Shown here: piece by piece, positions 7,756-17,490 of the stretch | Layout: each line of letters opens with the position of its first letter | Position numbering within the stretch: the stretch's first letter is position 1 | Assembly (NCBI RefSeq): GCF_900111145.1 | Contig: NZ_FOIR01000001.1 | Location: 937,501-1,001,500 of the forward strand | Origin: Roseivirga pacifica | GTDB taxonomy: Bacteria > Bacteroidota > Bacteroidia > Cytophagales > Cyclobacteriaceae | Length of the DNA stretch: 64,000 bases | Direction of reading: 5' to 3' | Notes under the pieces: model-generated | Database searches by the model: none | What the model saw: only the letters and a program-made list of their open reading frames with translations | Told to the model about the DNA's origin: nothing | Program-made: the position numbers and the translations under genes

Positions 7756-9567
7756 ATGGCAGGAGGAAAGGAAACCCCTAGACAGAAGATGATTGGCATG
7801 ATGTACTTGGTACTGACTGCCCTTCTTGCACTACAGATCAAGGATTCTGTATTGGAGAAGTTCGTATTGATCGAGAATGGACTGAAAGAATCTAATGAGG
7901 CTTTTTATGGCTATAATGCTGATGTTTTAACATCTATCCAGTCTGATGTTGCCAACCAAGGTAACAAAGAAGGAGACCAGGCAGTGGCTAAGGCAGCTGA
8001 GAACATTAGAAAATATACTAACGGAATTGTTGCTACACTTGATAACTTCAAGTACGAAGTAGGTAAAATCTCTTCGGGTGGTGATACCGCAAAAGTTTAC
8101 CAGAGATCTACGCTTAAAAAGTATGAAGAGCCTTCTCTTTTCTTAGTAGAACAAAAGAATGCTGAGAAACTTAAAGAAGAACTCGATGCGTACGCAGGAC
8201 AAATCAATAGAGTACTTGAAATTCTTGGTGCAGAACCAATGAATGCTTCTTGGAGTGAGTCTTTAGCAAAGGATGCCAACGACATTCCTTTCTATGCGAA
8301 CAACCAAGAGGAGAAGAAAAAGGACTATGCTCACTTTAACTTCTACAAAGCACCGTTGGCTTCAGTATTGGCGCAATTAACGTTCTATAAGAACCAATTG
8401 TACAGTAAAGAATCTGAAGTATTGAACAAATTGAGAGGTATGGTAGGAACAGGTGTTTCTGCTAGCCCATCTGATGTTCCAGATTTGGGAGGACTTGAGG
8501 CGGCTGCACCTAGCAGTAACCCAAGCACTCCTACTGAAACACCTTCAAGCACACCTTCTACTTCTCCTAGCACATCAAACCCTGGCAATGCGTCATCTGG
8601 TTTGGCTAGTGCAGATATTAAGGAAGAGGATTACTTGGATGGTGCCTTCAGAGGTATTGATTACGCACAAGCTACTATTCTTTCATCATCAAATACGGTA
8701 ACAGCCGGTTTGGACTTTGAAGCACAAGCATTCCTTACTTTGGGTAACTCTTCTTTGGAGCCAGAAGTAAAGTTGAATGGTGAAAAAGTAGATGTTGTTA
8801 ATGGTAGAGGTGTTATCAAATTCAAGACTTCTGCAGCGGCAGGTGAGTACGATGCCAATGATTTGGCAACAAAGTCGTTTGAAGTGGAAATCACTGCTGA
8901 TGATGGTACTGGATCTAAGATTACACGAACTACTCGTCACGAATACAATGTGGCGCGTCCGGTAATCGAGGTAGAATCAAATGCCGTTCAAGTACTTTAC
9001 AGAGACTGTGCAAATGATGTAACGATTAACGTACCTAGTTTGGGTCCTGCTTATAATCCTGAGTTCAGGTTAAGCGCTGGTTCATTCGAAAAAGGTGCTG
9101 ATAAAGGAAACATCGTGATTGCTCCAAAAGGTAACGAAGTGGAACTAGATGTATACAGCTCTGGTCTTTACATTGGTAAAAAGACCTTCCCTGTACGTTC
9201 TGCTCCAACACCAAAAATGAGTGTACTTCCTAACGGTCAGGCGTATGCCCCAGAAGAAGGATTCTCAGGTACTTTGAACAATTTGACCTTGTCGTTCTCC
9301 GTTGATAGTGAGTGGAGAGCTGCTTTCCCAGAAGATGCATCGTTCCTTGTTTCTAAAGGTGAGATATTGATCGTTTCGGGTAACCAAGTGGCTAGAACGA
9401 TTAGAATTAGTTCGCCACAAGGATCAATTGATATGAACCAACACAGAAGCATTTTGCGTCCGGGTGTTCAGGTAATTGTAAAAGTAGAAGAGGTAGTACG
9501 TATCAATTTCAAAAACGAGCGAATTGCTACCCCTGTATTTGATAATGCAACAATCACTTTGAAATAA
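7756..9567 (+). CDS. gldM: GldM, T9SS/gliding motor periplasmic shaft
   Basis: GldM (PorM) is anchored by one N-terminal helix in the inner membrane next to GldL, and its long dimeric periplasmic part reaches the GldK/GldN ring. Here the sequence starts AGGKETPRQKMIGMMYLVLT, a hallmark of the family. A membrane helix (about 13-29), a helical D1 domain (about 35-235) and Ig-like D2-D4 domains (about 290-603) follow. Residues about 236-283 are a Pro/Ser/Thr-rich linker between the helical and Ig-like parts, which makes the protein (603 residues) longer than the roughly 510-residue family norm. It starts 10 bases after gldL and ends 6 bases before gldN. Confidence 0.96.
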   Translation: MAGGKETPRQKMIGMMYLVLTALLALQIKDSVLEKFVLIENGLKESNEAFYGYNADVLTSIQSDVANQGNKEGDQAVAKAAENIRKYTNGIVATLDNFKYEVGKISSGGDTAKVYQRSTLKKYEEPSLFLVEQKNAEKLKEELDAYAGQINRVLEILGAEPMNASWSESLAKDANDIPFYANNQEEKKKDYAHFNFYKAPLASVLAQLTFYKNQLYSKESEVLNKLRGMVGTGVSASPSDVPDLGGLEAAAPSSNPSTPTETPSSTPSTSPSTSNPGNASSGLASADIKEEDYLDGAFRGIDYAQATILSSSNTVTAGLDFEAQAFLTLGNSSLEPEVKLNGEKVDVVNGRGVIKFKTSAAAGEYDANDLATKSFEVEITADDGTGSKITRTTRHEYNVARPVIEVESNAVQVLYRDCANDVTINVPSLGPAYNPEFRLSAGSFEKGADKGNIVIAPKGNEVELDVYSSGLYIGKKTFPVRSAPTPKMSVLPNGQAYAPEEGFSGTLNNLTLSFSVDSEWRAAFPEDASFLVSKGEILIVSGNQVARTIRISSPQGSIDMNQHRSILRPGVQVIVKVEEVVRINFKNERIATPVFDNATITLK

Positions 9568-9573
9568 GAAACT

Positions 9574-10638
9574 ATGAAAAAGTTAGGTTGGCTTTTAAGT
9601 TGTATGATGATGGTGCTTGCACTGAACGTGTCGGCACAAGAAGGAGGAGCTGATGATTTTCTTGATATTCTTGAGCAAGCGCGCAAGAGTGATAAGAAAA
9701 CTAAGCTGGCTAACCTTGACTCTTATGGAAAACAAAATGACACGGCTTCAGTGCGACCAATTCGCGAAGCCGATGTTATGTTCAAAGTTCGTCTTTGGAG
9801 CCGAATGAACTTCAATGAGAAGATCAATAGGAGTTTTAACTCTAAAGACTCAAAGTTGGCACAGTTGATTTTTGAAGGAATTGAAGAGTATTACAAAGGT
9901 GATACTGACATCCCTTCAATTAAACCATATACTGCCGAGGTTTTAAGTATCGATACGTATGATCCAAGTACATATACTGCTGAAGACTCTGTATTGACTG
10001 AGCAACAGTTTAGTATTGTTACTGAAGACTATACACAAAACAAATCGGCCATTACCGATGCAGAAGTTCAATCGAGAGCTGATGAGTTGAGAATTGATCC
10101 TCAATATGCTAACCTTGACACTGACCTTAAACGTCAGGAAGAGGCAAGAAGGCAATTGCAGGCAGAGCGCGCTGTAACCAACAACTTTGATAAAAATACA
10201 GAGATCACTGAAATCATTTTTGAAGAAGACTTGATCTTCGATAAGAATCATTCAGTACCAATGTGGGATGTTGTTTCGCTTATTGTAGTAGGGCCTGTGG
10301 CGCCAGCTGGTAGCCCAAACCCAGGTATTATCAAAAACCTTTTCCGTGTTAAGTATGCAGACGTTAAGCGCTATGTTGACTATGTGTACAACACAACCAA
10401 AAAGAAGAGGGCTTATTGGTACAATCCAGGTAACCCGGGCAGTAAAGAAATCAGCTTTAGTGATGCCATAGACAAGCGTTTGTTTAATAGCTATGTGGTG
10501 TCTGTACAGAATGTAGACAACGAAAATGTTGTAACTACTTTGGCTAAAGATGAGAACAGAAACTATAGCTCATTGGAATACTCAGAAAAAATCAGAATGC
10601 AATTGCTTGAGCGTATTCACAACCTTTGGGAATACTAG
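9574..10638 (+). CDS. gldN: GldN, T9SS ring protein
   Basis: GldN (PorN) binds GldK and the tip of GldM to complete the trans-envelope machine. The 354-residue product has a signal peptide (cleavage after VSA, residue 21) and family landmarks such as IREADVMFKVRLWSRMNFNE near residues 61-80, a mid-protein acidic/Gln-rich region (about 165-215), and a conserved C-terminal half with PMWDVVSLIV and a closing MQLLERIHNLWEY. It is the last gene of the operon: a terminator hairpin begins 26 bases after its stop. It is slightly longer than typical, mostly from the central charged segment. Confidence 0.95.
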   Translation: MKKLGWLLSCMMMVLALNVSAQEGGADDFLDILEQARKSDKKTKLANLDSYGKQNDTASVRPIREADVMFKVRLWSRMNFNEKINRSFNSKDSKLAQLIFEGIEEYYKGDTDIPSIKPYTAEVLSIDTYDPSTYTAEDSVLTEQQFSIVTEDYTQNKSAITDAEVQSRADELRIDPQYANLDTDLKRQEEARRQLQAERAVTNNFDKNTEITEIIFEEDLIFDKNHSVPMWDVVSLIVVGPVAPAGSPNPGIIKNLFRVKYADVKRYVDYVYNTTKKKRAYWYNPGNPGSKEISFSDAIDKRLFNSYVVSVQNVDNENVVTTLAKDENRNYSSLEYSEKIRMQLLERIHNLWEY

Positions 10639-10664
10639 CAATAAGCTTGAAGATAATAATGAAG

Positions 10665-10691
10665 AAAGGAAGTCAATTGGCTTCCTTTTTT
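10665..10691 (+). terminator. Terminator after gldN
   Basis: AAAGGAAGTC (10665-10674) pairs with GGCTTCCTTT (10679-10688), counting one G-U, around a 4-base loop and runs into a T tract. It ends the gldKLMN transcript and overlaps the last codons of the convergent uvrC gene. Confidence 0.85.
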
Positions 10692-12481
10692 TGTTGAAAG
10701 TAAGTCTTGATTAGTCTGGCGCGTGAGGCACCTACAATTGCTGCTATTTGATCTTCAGTGGCAGCTTCAATTTTACTCATGGTACGGAAGTGCTTGAGCA
10801 GCTGGTCAACCGTTACACGGCCAACACCCTTTACATTTTCTAATTCAAAATTGAAGCTATTCTTACTCCTCAGGTCTCTATGGAAGGTAATGGCAAACCT
10901 GTGTGCCTCATCCCGTAGTTGTTGAATAAGTCGTAAAGATTCAGACTTTTTGTCGATATGTAGGGGGAAGGAGTCTTCTGGGAAATACAATTCTTCCAAT
11001 CTTTTCGCAATGCCTATGATTGGGATTACCCCGTATAGATCTAAGGCTTTGAGCGCATCGCAGGCAGCGTTTAATTGGCCTTTACCACCATCGATTACGA
11101 TTAGCTTTGGGAGTGGCTGTTTTTCTTCTACCATGCGCTTATATCGCCTGCCAACCACTTCCGTCATGGAGCCGAAGTCATCAGGGCCAACAACCGTTTT
11201 GATTTTAAAATGTCGGTAGTCTTTCTTGGATGGTCGCCCCATTTTGAAACACACCATGGAAGCTACCGGGTTAGTACCTTGAATATTTGAGTTATCAAAA
11301 CACTCGATATGCGTTGGCAGCTCCTTTAGTTGTAAATCGGCCTGTAGTTGTTTGAGTACGCGGTTGCCTTTGTCTTTTACATTTTCCAGTGATTCGTACT
11401 TCTCTTTTTTGGCGAAGAGCGAGTTTTTTAACGAAAGCTGAATGAGTTTCTTTTTATCCCCGATTTGAGGAACGGATACTTTAAAATTATCTGCAGGAAT
11501 ATCTAATGCAACATTCGTAAGTACTTCTCTGGCCTCACTTTGATACTTATCGCGCATTTGAACCATTACCAAGCTCAGTACGTCCTCATCGGCTTCGTTT
11601 AGCTTCTTTTTAACTTCATGCGTGATGCTCAAGTTAATGGTTCCGTTTTTAATGCGCAGGTAATTTACAAACGCGAATTTTTCATCGGAAATAATAGAGA
11701 AGACATCAATATCTGCCAGCTTAGGGCTTACTACAATCGACTTAGACTGGAACTTGTCAACTAGCTCCAGCTTGTCTTTAAATTTTTGTGCTTGTTCAAA
11801 CTCTAAATTGGCGGCAGCTTCTTGCATGGCTTCTTTAAAAAATGACTTTGGCAGGCTCAGGTTTCCCTTTAGAATATGAACAGCCTGATCAACATCCTTT
11901 AAATAATCGGCCTCGGTTTGTAGTGCTTCGCAAGGACCTTTGCAGTTGCCAATATGGTATTCTAGGCAAACCTTGTATTTCTCTTTTTGAATATTGTCTT
12001 CGGAAAGATCGTAGCGGCAAGTACGTAGCGTGAATAGGGAGTTTATAAGCCGTAAAACATTGTTCATGGCCTTTACATTGGCAAAAGGGCCAAAGTATGT
12101 GCCTAATGATGGAATGAGCTTTCGCGTGCTATATATGCGTGGAAATCGTTCGTTCGACACACATATATAGGGAAAGGTTTTATCATCTTTTAGCAGAATA
12201 TTGTACTTGGGCTGATTCTGCTTGATCAGGTTATTTTCTAAAAGCAGCGCATCGAACTCAGAGTTTACCAGCGTAACCTCAATGGCTTTTATTTCGGAAA
12301 CCAGCCTGCGTGTTTTGCGGCTATTGCCCGAAAGCTTATTGAAATAACTGGATACACGTTTCTTCAGCGATTTAGCCTTGCCCACGTATATCAACACATC
12401 GTCTGCATTGAAATACCTGTAAACACCCGGCTGATCGGGTAGTTTGCTTATCTCCTTCGTACTAAATCTGGCCGCCTCCAT
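10673..12481 (-). CDS. uvrC: UvrC, excinuclease ABC subunit C
   Basis: UvrC makes the 3' and 5' incisions around lesions bound by UvrA/UvrB in nucleotide excision repair. The 602-residue protein shows an N-terminal GIY-YIG nuclease (about 15-95: PGVYRYFNADDVLIYVGKAK), a Cys-containing segment near 150-180, a UVR motif (about 205-240), the UvrC family RNase H-like nuclease (about 385-540: ECFDNSNIQGTNPVASMV, KLIVIDGGKGQLNAA) and a C-terminal helix-hairpin-helix region (ENVKGVGRVTVDQLLKHF). Full length for the family. It is the last gene of sprE/porW-pbp1A-uvrC on this strand, 9 bases after the penicillin-binding protein gene. Confidence 0.97.
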   Translation of the reverse strand: MEAARFSTKEISKLPDQPGVYRYFNADDVLIYVGKAKSLKKRVSSYFNKLSGNSRKTRRLVSEIKAIEVTLVNSEFDALLLENNLIKQNQPKYNILLKDDKTFPYICVSNERFPRIYSTRKLIPSLGTYFGPFANVKAMNNVLRLINSLFTLRTCRYDLSEDNIQKEKYKVCLEYHIGNCKGPCEALQTEADYLKDVDQAVHILKGNLSLPKSFFKEAMQEAAANLEFEQAQKFKDKLELVDKFQSKSIVVSPKLADIDVFSIISDEKFAFVNYLRIKNGTINLSITHEVKKKLNEADEDVLSLVMVQMRDKYQSEAREVLTNVALDIPADNFKVSVPQIGDKKKLIQLSLKNSLFAKKEKYESLENVKDKGNRVLKQLQADLQLKELPTHIECFDNSNIQGTNPVASMVCFKMGRPSKKDYRHFKIKTVVGPDDFGSMTEVVGRRYKRMVEEKQPLPKLIVIDGGKGQLNAACDALKALDLYGVIPIIGIAKRLEELYFPEDSFPLHIDKKSESLRLIQQLRDEAHRFAITFHRDLRSKNSFNFELENVKGVGRVTVDQLLKHFRTMSKIEAATEDQIAAIVGASRARLIKTYFQQKKEAN

Positions 12482-12490
12482 AGGCCGAAA

Positions 12491-14815
12491 TTAGTAAATA
12501 TCGTCTTCAAAAATGATGTTGTCGGTAGTGTCTTTAGGCGCTAATACTTGTTCAAACCTTGCACAGTCAATTTCCATGTTCAGTTGTGCCGGTCTATCGA
12601 AGAAGCTCTTCTCAATTCCTAAAGATTCGTCTGCATATACTTTTTGCATAAAGATGCCCACAATTGGCATGGCAGTTCTGGCTCCTTGTCCGTCAGGCCA
12701 ACGTGTAAAGTGAATAGCCCTGTCGTCACCACCAACCCAAGCTCCGGCTACCAAGTCTTTGGTAACAGCTACAAACCAACCATCAGAGGCATTTTGCGTG
12801 GTGCCTGTTTTGGCACCAATCTCGTTCTGCTTTTGGGCAAGGTCTACCAATCCGTAGGTCCAGGCTAGGCCTCGTCCTGAACCAGACTTGGCAGTTTCTT
12901 GTAACATATTGAGCATTATATAGGCTACATCTTCACTGATAGCACGGCTTTTTCTTGGTACATGTCTGTAGATTTCATTCCCAAACTTATCCTCAATTCT
13001 ATCAATATAATACGGCTCAATATGGGTGCCCTTGTTGGCGAACGTGCCATAAGCACCAATAACTTCGTGTAGCGAAACATCTTCCGTACCCAAGGCAATG
13101 GAGTAATAAGGAGGAATTGTACTTTTTATACCGACACGCTTCGCCATGCTCGAAACCTTCTCAGGTTTAACAATGTCCATTACACGAGCCGTAATTGAGT
13201 TTACAGATCGGGCCATGGCCAACTTCATGGTCATTTCTTCTCCGCTAAATCGGCTTTCTGCGTTTTGTGGGCTCCATGGTTCGTCTTGTCCGGGTACGTT
13301 AATGGTTACCGCCTCATCTTTAAAAGTGTAGCAAGGCGAATAACCCTGTTCAACCGCAGTGGCATATACAAATGGCTTAAACAAAGAGCCCGGTTGACGT
13401 TTACCGTGCTGCACATGGTCGAACTTAAAATGTTTAAAGTTGATACCACCTACCCAAGCTTTAATGGCTCCGGTTTGCGGGTTTGTAGCCATAAAACCGG
13501 TTTGCAGAAACTGCTTATAATAACGCATAGAATCTAATGAGCTCATTAGCGTATCAATTTCGCCTTGCCAAGAGAATACCGTTAGCTTTTTCTTTTTGTT
13601 CAGGTAGTAATTAACCGAGTCCGAATCCTCTCCATACTTGTTCACTAAGTTCCGATAGGCGGTGCTACGCGGTACTACAAAATCATCAAAGAAATCATCG
13701 AGCTCACGGCCTTTGCTATCTATCCAAAGGTCGCGCCCTTCTTTCAGCAGTAATGAATCGAACAGATGTTGTACGCGGGTCATTGCACTATCCACTGCTT
13801 CTTCGGCATAGCCTTGCATGCGGCTGTCTATGGTGGTGTAAATTTTCAAACCATCACCATAAAGGTCGTAGCCCAAGTTAGAGGCGAGTACGCGTAATTC
13901 TTTTCTAGCTTCTTCTCTAAAGTACTGCGCCAACCCCTGATTGTGGTCTTGCTGTTTAAACTCAGAAAGGTCTATGTCCTGTACCCTCAAGGTATCGAAA
14001 GCATCTTGCGCTAAAAAGTCGTATTTCACCATTTGGCTCATTACCACATTTCTTCGCCATTTAGAACTTTCAGGGTTAATGTCGGGACGGAAGGTGGTCA
14101 CCCCCTTTTGCATACCTGCTAAAACTGCCGCTTCGGGCACGCTAAGTTCACTTGGTAACTTGCCAAAATAGGTTTTAGCAGCTGATTTAATACCGAATGC
14201 ATTATTGCCAAATTCTACCGTGTTGTAGTACATGGCCATGATCTCTTCTTTAGTGTAAGAGCGCTCTAGCCTTACAGAAAGAATCCATTCTTTGGTTTTG
14301 TAGATGAGCTGATCGAGCACTCCAATTTTGCCTTCCAGTTTACCTTTTTCATCATCGTTGATCACACGTGTTCTAAAAAGGTTTTTGGCCAACTGCTGGC
14401 TAATAGTACTACCACCGCCACGTGGGCTAAATGTGAGTACGCCAAAAGCCACACGGAACATACTCTCTAAATCGATACCGGAATGAGACTGAAAACGGAT
14501 GTCTTCGGCAGCCAAAAGGGCATTTACCAAATTAGGACCCAGTTCGTCATAAGTAACAGGGTTACGGTTGTCTCGAAAATATCCAGAACCCAACGGAACA
14601 CCATCGGCAGTGTAGAGCATTGAGGTAAGGTTTTGCTCTGGGTTTTCAAGCTGCGAATAGCTCGGTAACTCTCCAAACCAATTGTTTAGATTTACACTAA
14701 CAGACCATATGTAAAGTGGAAAGCCTACAATTCCCAACACAAAGCCAACCCAAACTACTCGGGTAGCTATTTTTAACCATTTTCTGTTTGCCTTTAATGC
14801 GCCTTGGTCAGCCAT
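12491..14815 (-). CDS. Class A penicillin-binding protein 1A
   Basis: This bifunctional enzyme polymerises and cross-links peptidoglycan in the periplasm. The 774-residue product has one N-terminal membrane helix (about 18-38), a GT51 glycosyltransferase domain (about 60-240) with LLAAEDIRFQSHSGID and GGSTISQQLAKNLFRTR, and a transpeptidase domain (about 430-740). The active site tetrad SLFK starts at Ser477, the second motif is SVN (MARSVNSIT) and the third is KTGTTQNASDGWF. All three catalytic transpeptidase motifs and the GT51 glutamate are intact. It lies 2 bases downstream of the SprE-like gene and 9 bases upstream of uvrC. No helper lipoprotein gene is visible nearby. Confidence 0.96.
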   Translation of the reverse strand: MADQGALKANRKWLKIATRVVWVGFVLGIVGFPLYIWSVSVNLNNWFGELPSYSQLENPEQNLTSMLYTADGVPLGSGYFRDNRNPVTYDELGPNLVNALLAAEDIRFQSHSGIDLESMFRVAFGVLTFSPRGGGSTISQQLAKNLFRTRVINDDEKGKLEGKIGVLDQLIYKTKEWILSVRLERSYTKEEIMAMYYNTVEFGNNAFGIKSAAKTYFGKLPSELSVPEAAVLAGMQKGVTTFRPDINPESSKWRRNVVMSQMVKYDFLAQDAFDTLRVQDIDLSEFKQQDHNQGLAQYFREEARKELRVLASNLGYDLYGDGLKIYTTIDSRMQGYAEEAVDSAMTRVQHLFDSLLLKEGRDLWIDSKGRELDDFFDDFVVPRSTAYRNLVNKYGEDSDSVNYYLNKKKKLTVFSWQGEIDTLMSSLDSMRYYKQFLQTGFMATNPQTGAIKAWVGGINFKHFKFDHVQHGKRQPGSLFKPFVYATAVEQGYSPCYTFKDEAVTINVPGQDEPWSPQNAESRFSGEEMTMKLAMARSVNSITARVMDIVKPEKVSSMAKRVGIKSTIPPYYSIALGTEDVSLHEVIGAYGTFANKGTHIEPYYIDRIEDKFGNEIYRHVPRKSRAISEDVAYIMLNMLQETAKSGSGRGLAWTYGLVDLAQKQNEIGAKTGTTQNASDGWFVAVTKDLVAGAWVGGDDRAIHFTRWPDGQGARTAMPIVGIFMQKVYADESLGIEKSFFDRPAQLNMEIDCARFEQVLAPKDTTDNIIFEDDIY

Positions 14816-14817
14816 AG

Positions 14818-17460
14818 TTACTGATAAAATCTCTTATTGAATTGAAGATACTTCTCTAATGCCTTACTCTGGAAGAGCATGGAGAAATTATCTTGTGAAA
14901 TAGCAAAATTATGAAAAATAGTGTCGGTTTGGGGCTTTTGGTCAACTAACGCTTTCTCCAACAACAAATTGTATGTTTGTGCAGCCGGTTTTGTTTTAAA
15001 CGGGCTTATAAAGAGTATGCCAGTGTCGGCTTCTTTATTAAATTCTAGGTAGCCAATGTTCAATCGTTCACCGGCAAAATTCTCTTGGTTGAATGCGTTA
15101 ATCACGGCTTTTATATCCGCTTGTTTGTTGTTGGCAGTCTCGAAGGTAATGGCAACCAAGTGTTGTTGCCTAAAATCTTCGCTAAACTCAAAGTCGGGAG
15201 AACGCACGATGTCTTCTTTAGCTGGGTTAATCGCTGCAAGTAGTGTTTTGGCGTAATCGTGTAACTGGCCTTCCGGATATTTTTCGGTGTAGTCATTTAG
15301 TGCCTTTTCGTAAGCAAACATGTTTTCGGTGTGGCTTTTTAGCATAGCCGCAAGCAACTCTACTGTAGGTAGAAAGTCCACATCTTCAAAATCGTTGAGT
15401 GCCGAACGAATTTTTTGATCGGCCACTATATAGTTGCCAGCCTCGTAGGCATCGTAAGCTTCCGCATATACCCGCTGCAGTTCCATGTTGCGTTGCTCTT
15501 TTTCAAGCAGGTAATTAGGGTTAATGAGCAACTTGGCAATGAGGCTATCGGGATAGTCGGCAATGATGGTGTTTTTGTAATTGTTGGCAGTTGTAACGTC
15601 CGATGTTTCGTTGAGTGTATACAGCGCGTAAAGGGCATCTAACCTATGTTCTGTTTCAGGGAATTTACTGAGCAAGGTTTTATAGCTTTCTTCGGACAAA
15701 TCGAGTCTTTCCAACCCAAATCGATAAATCCTTCCAAGTTCAAAATAGGCAGTTGCTACTGCCTGGCGTGCCTCGGTTTTGGCGGCTTCTGTTTGTGGTA
15801 TAGTAGCGAGTAGTTTGGCTTTCTCATCTGCTCGGTCTGGTGCGGCAGGTTCATCGGTAATGGCTGCTTCTACCGCTTCATCATCTGGGCTTTCGTCAGG
15901 TTGGGCACTGGCTATGCCTATTACTGCCTTTTGCGACCTGCGCCAATTGTCTTCTAACGGCCTATTGCCCCATGCCCGTTGAAATTCTTGCTGCCCCTGA
16001 CTTATGGCCGCATCGTTGTAAAAATACCAAGATCCATCAGCGCTTGCATTGAGTGCGTCTCCGCTTTGGGCAATGTTTGCTCCGGCAAAAGAACTTTTAT
16101 TCTTGGCGCGTTCCTTAGCTTCTGCTGCTTTTTCAGCCGCTTCTTTTTCGTCCAGATATTTATCGAGATAAGCGTCTAAGGATACAGGGTTCATTTCGGC
16201 TAGAGAAAGTAGGCTGTCTTTTTCGTCAATTACATTCAGCTGAACCACTAAGTCTTTTAGCACTTCTTGCCTTTTGGCAATTGCCTCGTAGTTTTCTTCA
16301 TCTTTCGGAAGTTTCATTACAGTGCTATCGTAGTATATACTGGCATTTTGGTATTGCTCATAATAGCTATAATATATTTCGGCAATGCGCAGGTACGATA
16401 AGCCCTGGGTGCGTTGGTTGGGTTGTTCTACCTGAGTGCCCGTTTTGTAATGTGCTATGGCCTCCTTGTATCTACCACGTTTTTGTTCCATTTGGCCCAT
16501 GGCGTAGTAAATCTTGTCTTGGTACTCAAAGTTCTTTCCGTCTTTCAGCAGTTTGTCAAAGGTTTTGTATGCCTTTTCGGCTTGGGCATCCGTTCGAATG
16601 TCTTGTACGCCTAGCTTCTTAATCTGTGTATGGAAAAGTAGTTCGTAGGGAGGTGTGCCCTTAATGGCTTCATCATAATAGGCCATGGCCAAATTGATAT
16701 CGCCAGATTTCTCGGCCAGTTGACCGAGAATAAAGTTAACCCGTGCTTTTAGGTCTCGGTCTTTAATGTCAAGGTGTACATCGTCCAATGCATCGCGCAA
16801 GGCCTCATTATCGCTCTGCACTTGGTGCAAATAGGCCAACTGTAGTTTATAGGCTATTTCGTTTTCGGCTGTTAGCTCTTCGCGCTTAATATAGTCGGTT
16901 ACCTCTACGGCTCGGTCAAAATCGCCATTATCCATATAGGTGCGCATTAGTAATATTAGGGCTTGCTGCTTGGCGTTATCGTCTTGCGAGTTTTGATAAA
17001 CGTATTGGAATGTTTCTCTGGCAAATTGAAACTGCGCTCTTAGGTAACGTATTTTACCTATTACAATATAGTTGTCGTCTACCCAGTCGCTGCCGCTGTA
17101 CCATTCTATTACCTGCGAACTCTTTTTAAATGCATCGTCAAGCTTTTCTTCATTGGCTTGAATAGTGCTAGAGTCTATCTCGGGAAAAACTTTTAAAACA
17201 TCGTTGAAATTATACTCGTATTGGTCTTCTATGGCTTGGTAAACCTCGTTAACATATTGGTTGGCATAGAAGTAACCATTGTACCTTGCATTCAGGTTTT
17301 GATAGCCTTTGGAGTTGCAAGCCATAAGAACAAAAACCGGCAAAAGCAGCCCGATTTTTACGATATGTGAAGAATGGAATTTCAAAGTTTGGTTTGCCTT
17401 CTTCCTGAACGAAATTAATGTGCAAATAATACATTTAATCGGAGAGCGTTGTTTTTTCAA
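14818..17460 (-). CDS. SprE/PorW-like T9SS TPR lipoprotein
   Basis: SprE (PorW) is an envelope lipoprotein needed for type IX secretion, thought to link the outer membrane complex to the GldK/GldN ring. The product is a lipoprotein (LMAC, Cys near residue 48 of this frame) followed by GYQNLNARYNGYFYANQYV, which resembles the conserved opening of SprE proteins, and then by many tetratricopeptide-like repeats. Ala/Glu-rich low-complexity stretches lie near 430-470 and 530-590. The length is close to known SprE (about 870). This start is a TTG and leaves a long 47-residue leader; a second TTG at 17385 would give a normal 22-residue lipoprotein signal and 855 residues, and I consider it at least as likely. 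It is divergent from the M23 peptidase gene 30 bases away. Confidence 0.8.
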   Translation of the reverse strand: MKKQRSPIKCIICTLISFRKKANQTLKFHSSHIVKIGLLLPVFVLMACNSKGYQNLNARYNGYFYANQYVNEVYQAIEDQYEYNFNDVLKVFPEIDSSTIQANEEKLDDAFKKSSQVIEWYSGSDWVDDNYIVIGKIRYLRAQFQFARETFQYVYQNSQDDNAKQQALILLMRTYMDNGDFDRAVEVTDYIKREELTAENEIAYKLQLAYLHQVQSDNEALRDALDDVHLDIKDRDLKARVNFILGQLAEKSGDINLAMAYYDEAIKGTPPYELLFHTQIKKLGVQDIRTDAQAEKAYKTFDKLLKDGKNFEYQDKIYYAMGQMEQKRGRYKEAIAHYKTGTQVEQPNQRTQGLSYLRIAEIYYSYYEQYQNASIYYDSTVMKLPKDEENYEAIAKRQEVLKDLVVQLNVIDEKDSLLSLAEMNPVSLDAYLDKYLDEKEAAEKAAEAKERAKNKSSFAGANIAQSGDALNASADGSWYFYNDAAISQGQQEFQRAWGNRPLEDNWRRSQKAVIGIASAQPDESPDDEAVEAAITDEPAAPDRADEKAKLLATIPQTEAAKTEARQAVATAYFELGRIYRFGLERLDLSEESYKTLLSKFPETEHRLDALYALYTLNETSDVTTANNYKNTIIADYPDSLIAKLLINPNYLLEKEQRNMELQRVYAEAYDAYEAGNYIVADQKIRSALNDFEDVDFLPTVELLAAMLKSHTENMFAYEKALNDYTEKYPEGQLHDYAKTLLAAINPAKEDIVRSPDFEFSEDFRQQHLVAITFETANNKQADIKAVINAFNQENFAGERLNIGYLEFNKEADTGILFISPFKTKPAAQTYNLLLEKALVDQKPQTDTIFHNFAISQDNFSMLFQSKALEKYLQFNKRFYQ

Positions 17461-17490
17461 TGAAATTTTTACTCTCTTTGAAGCTTAATT

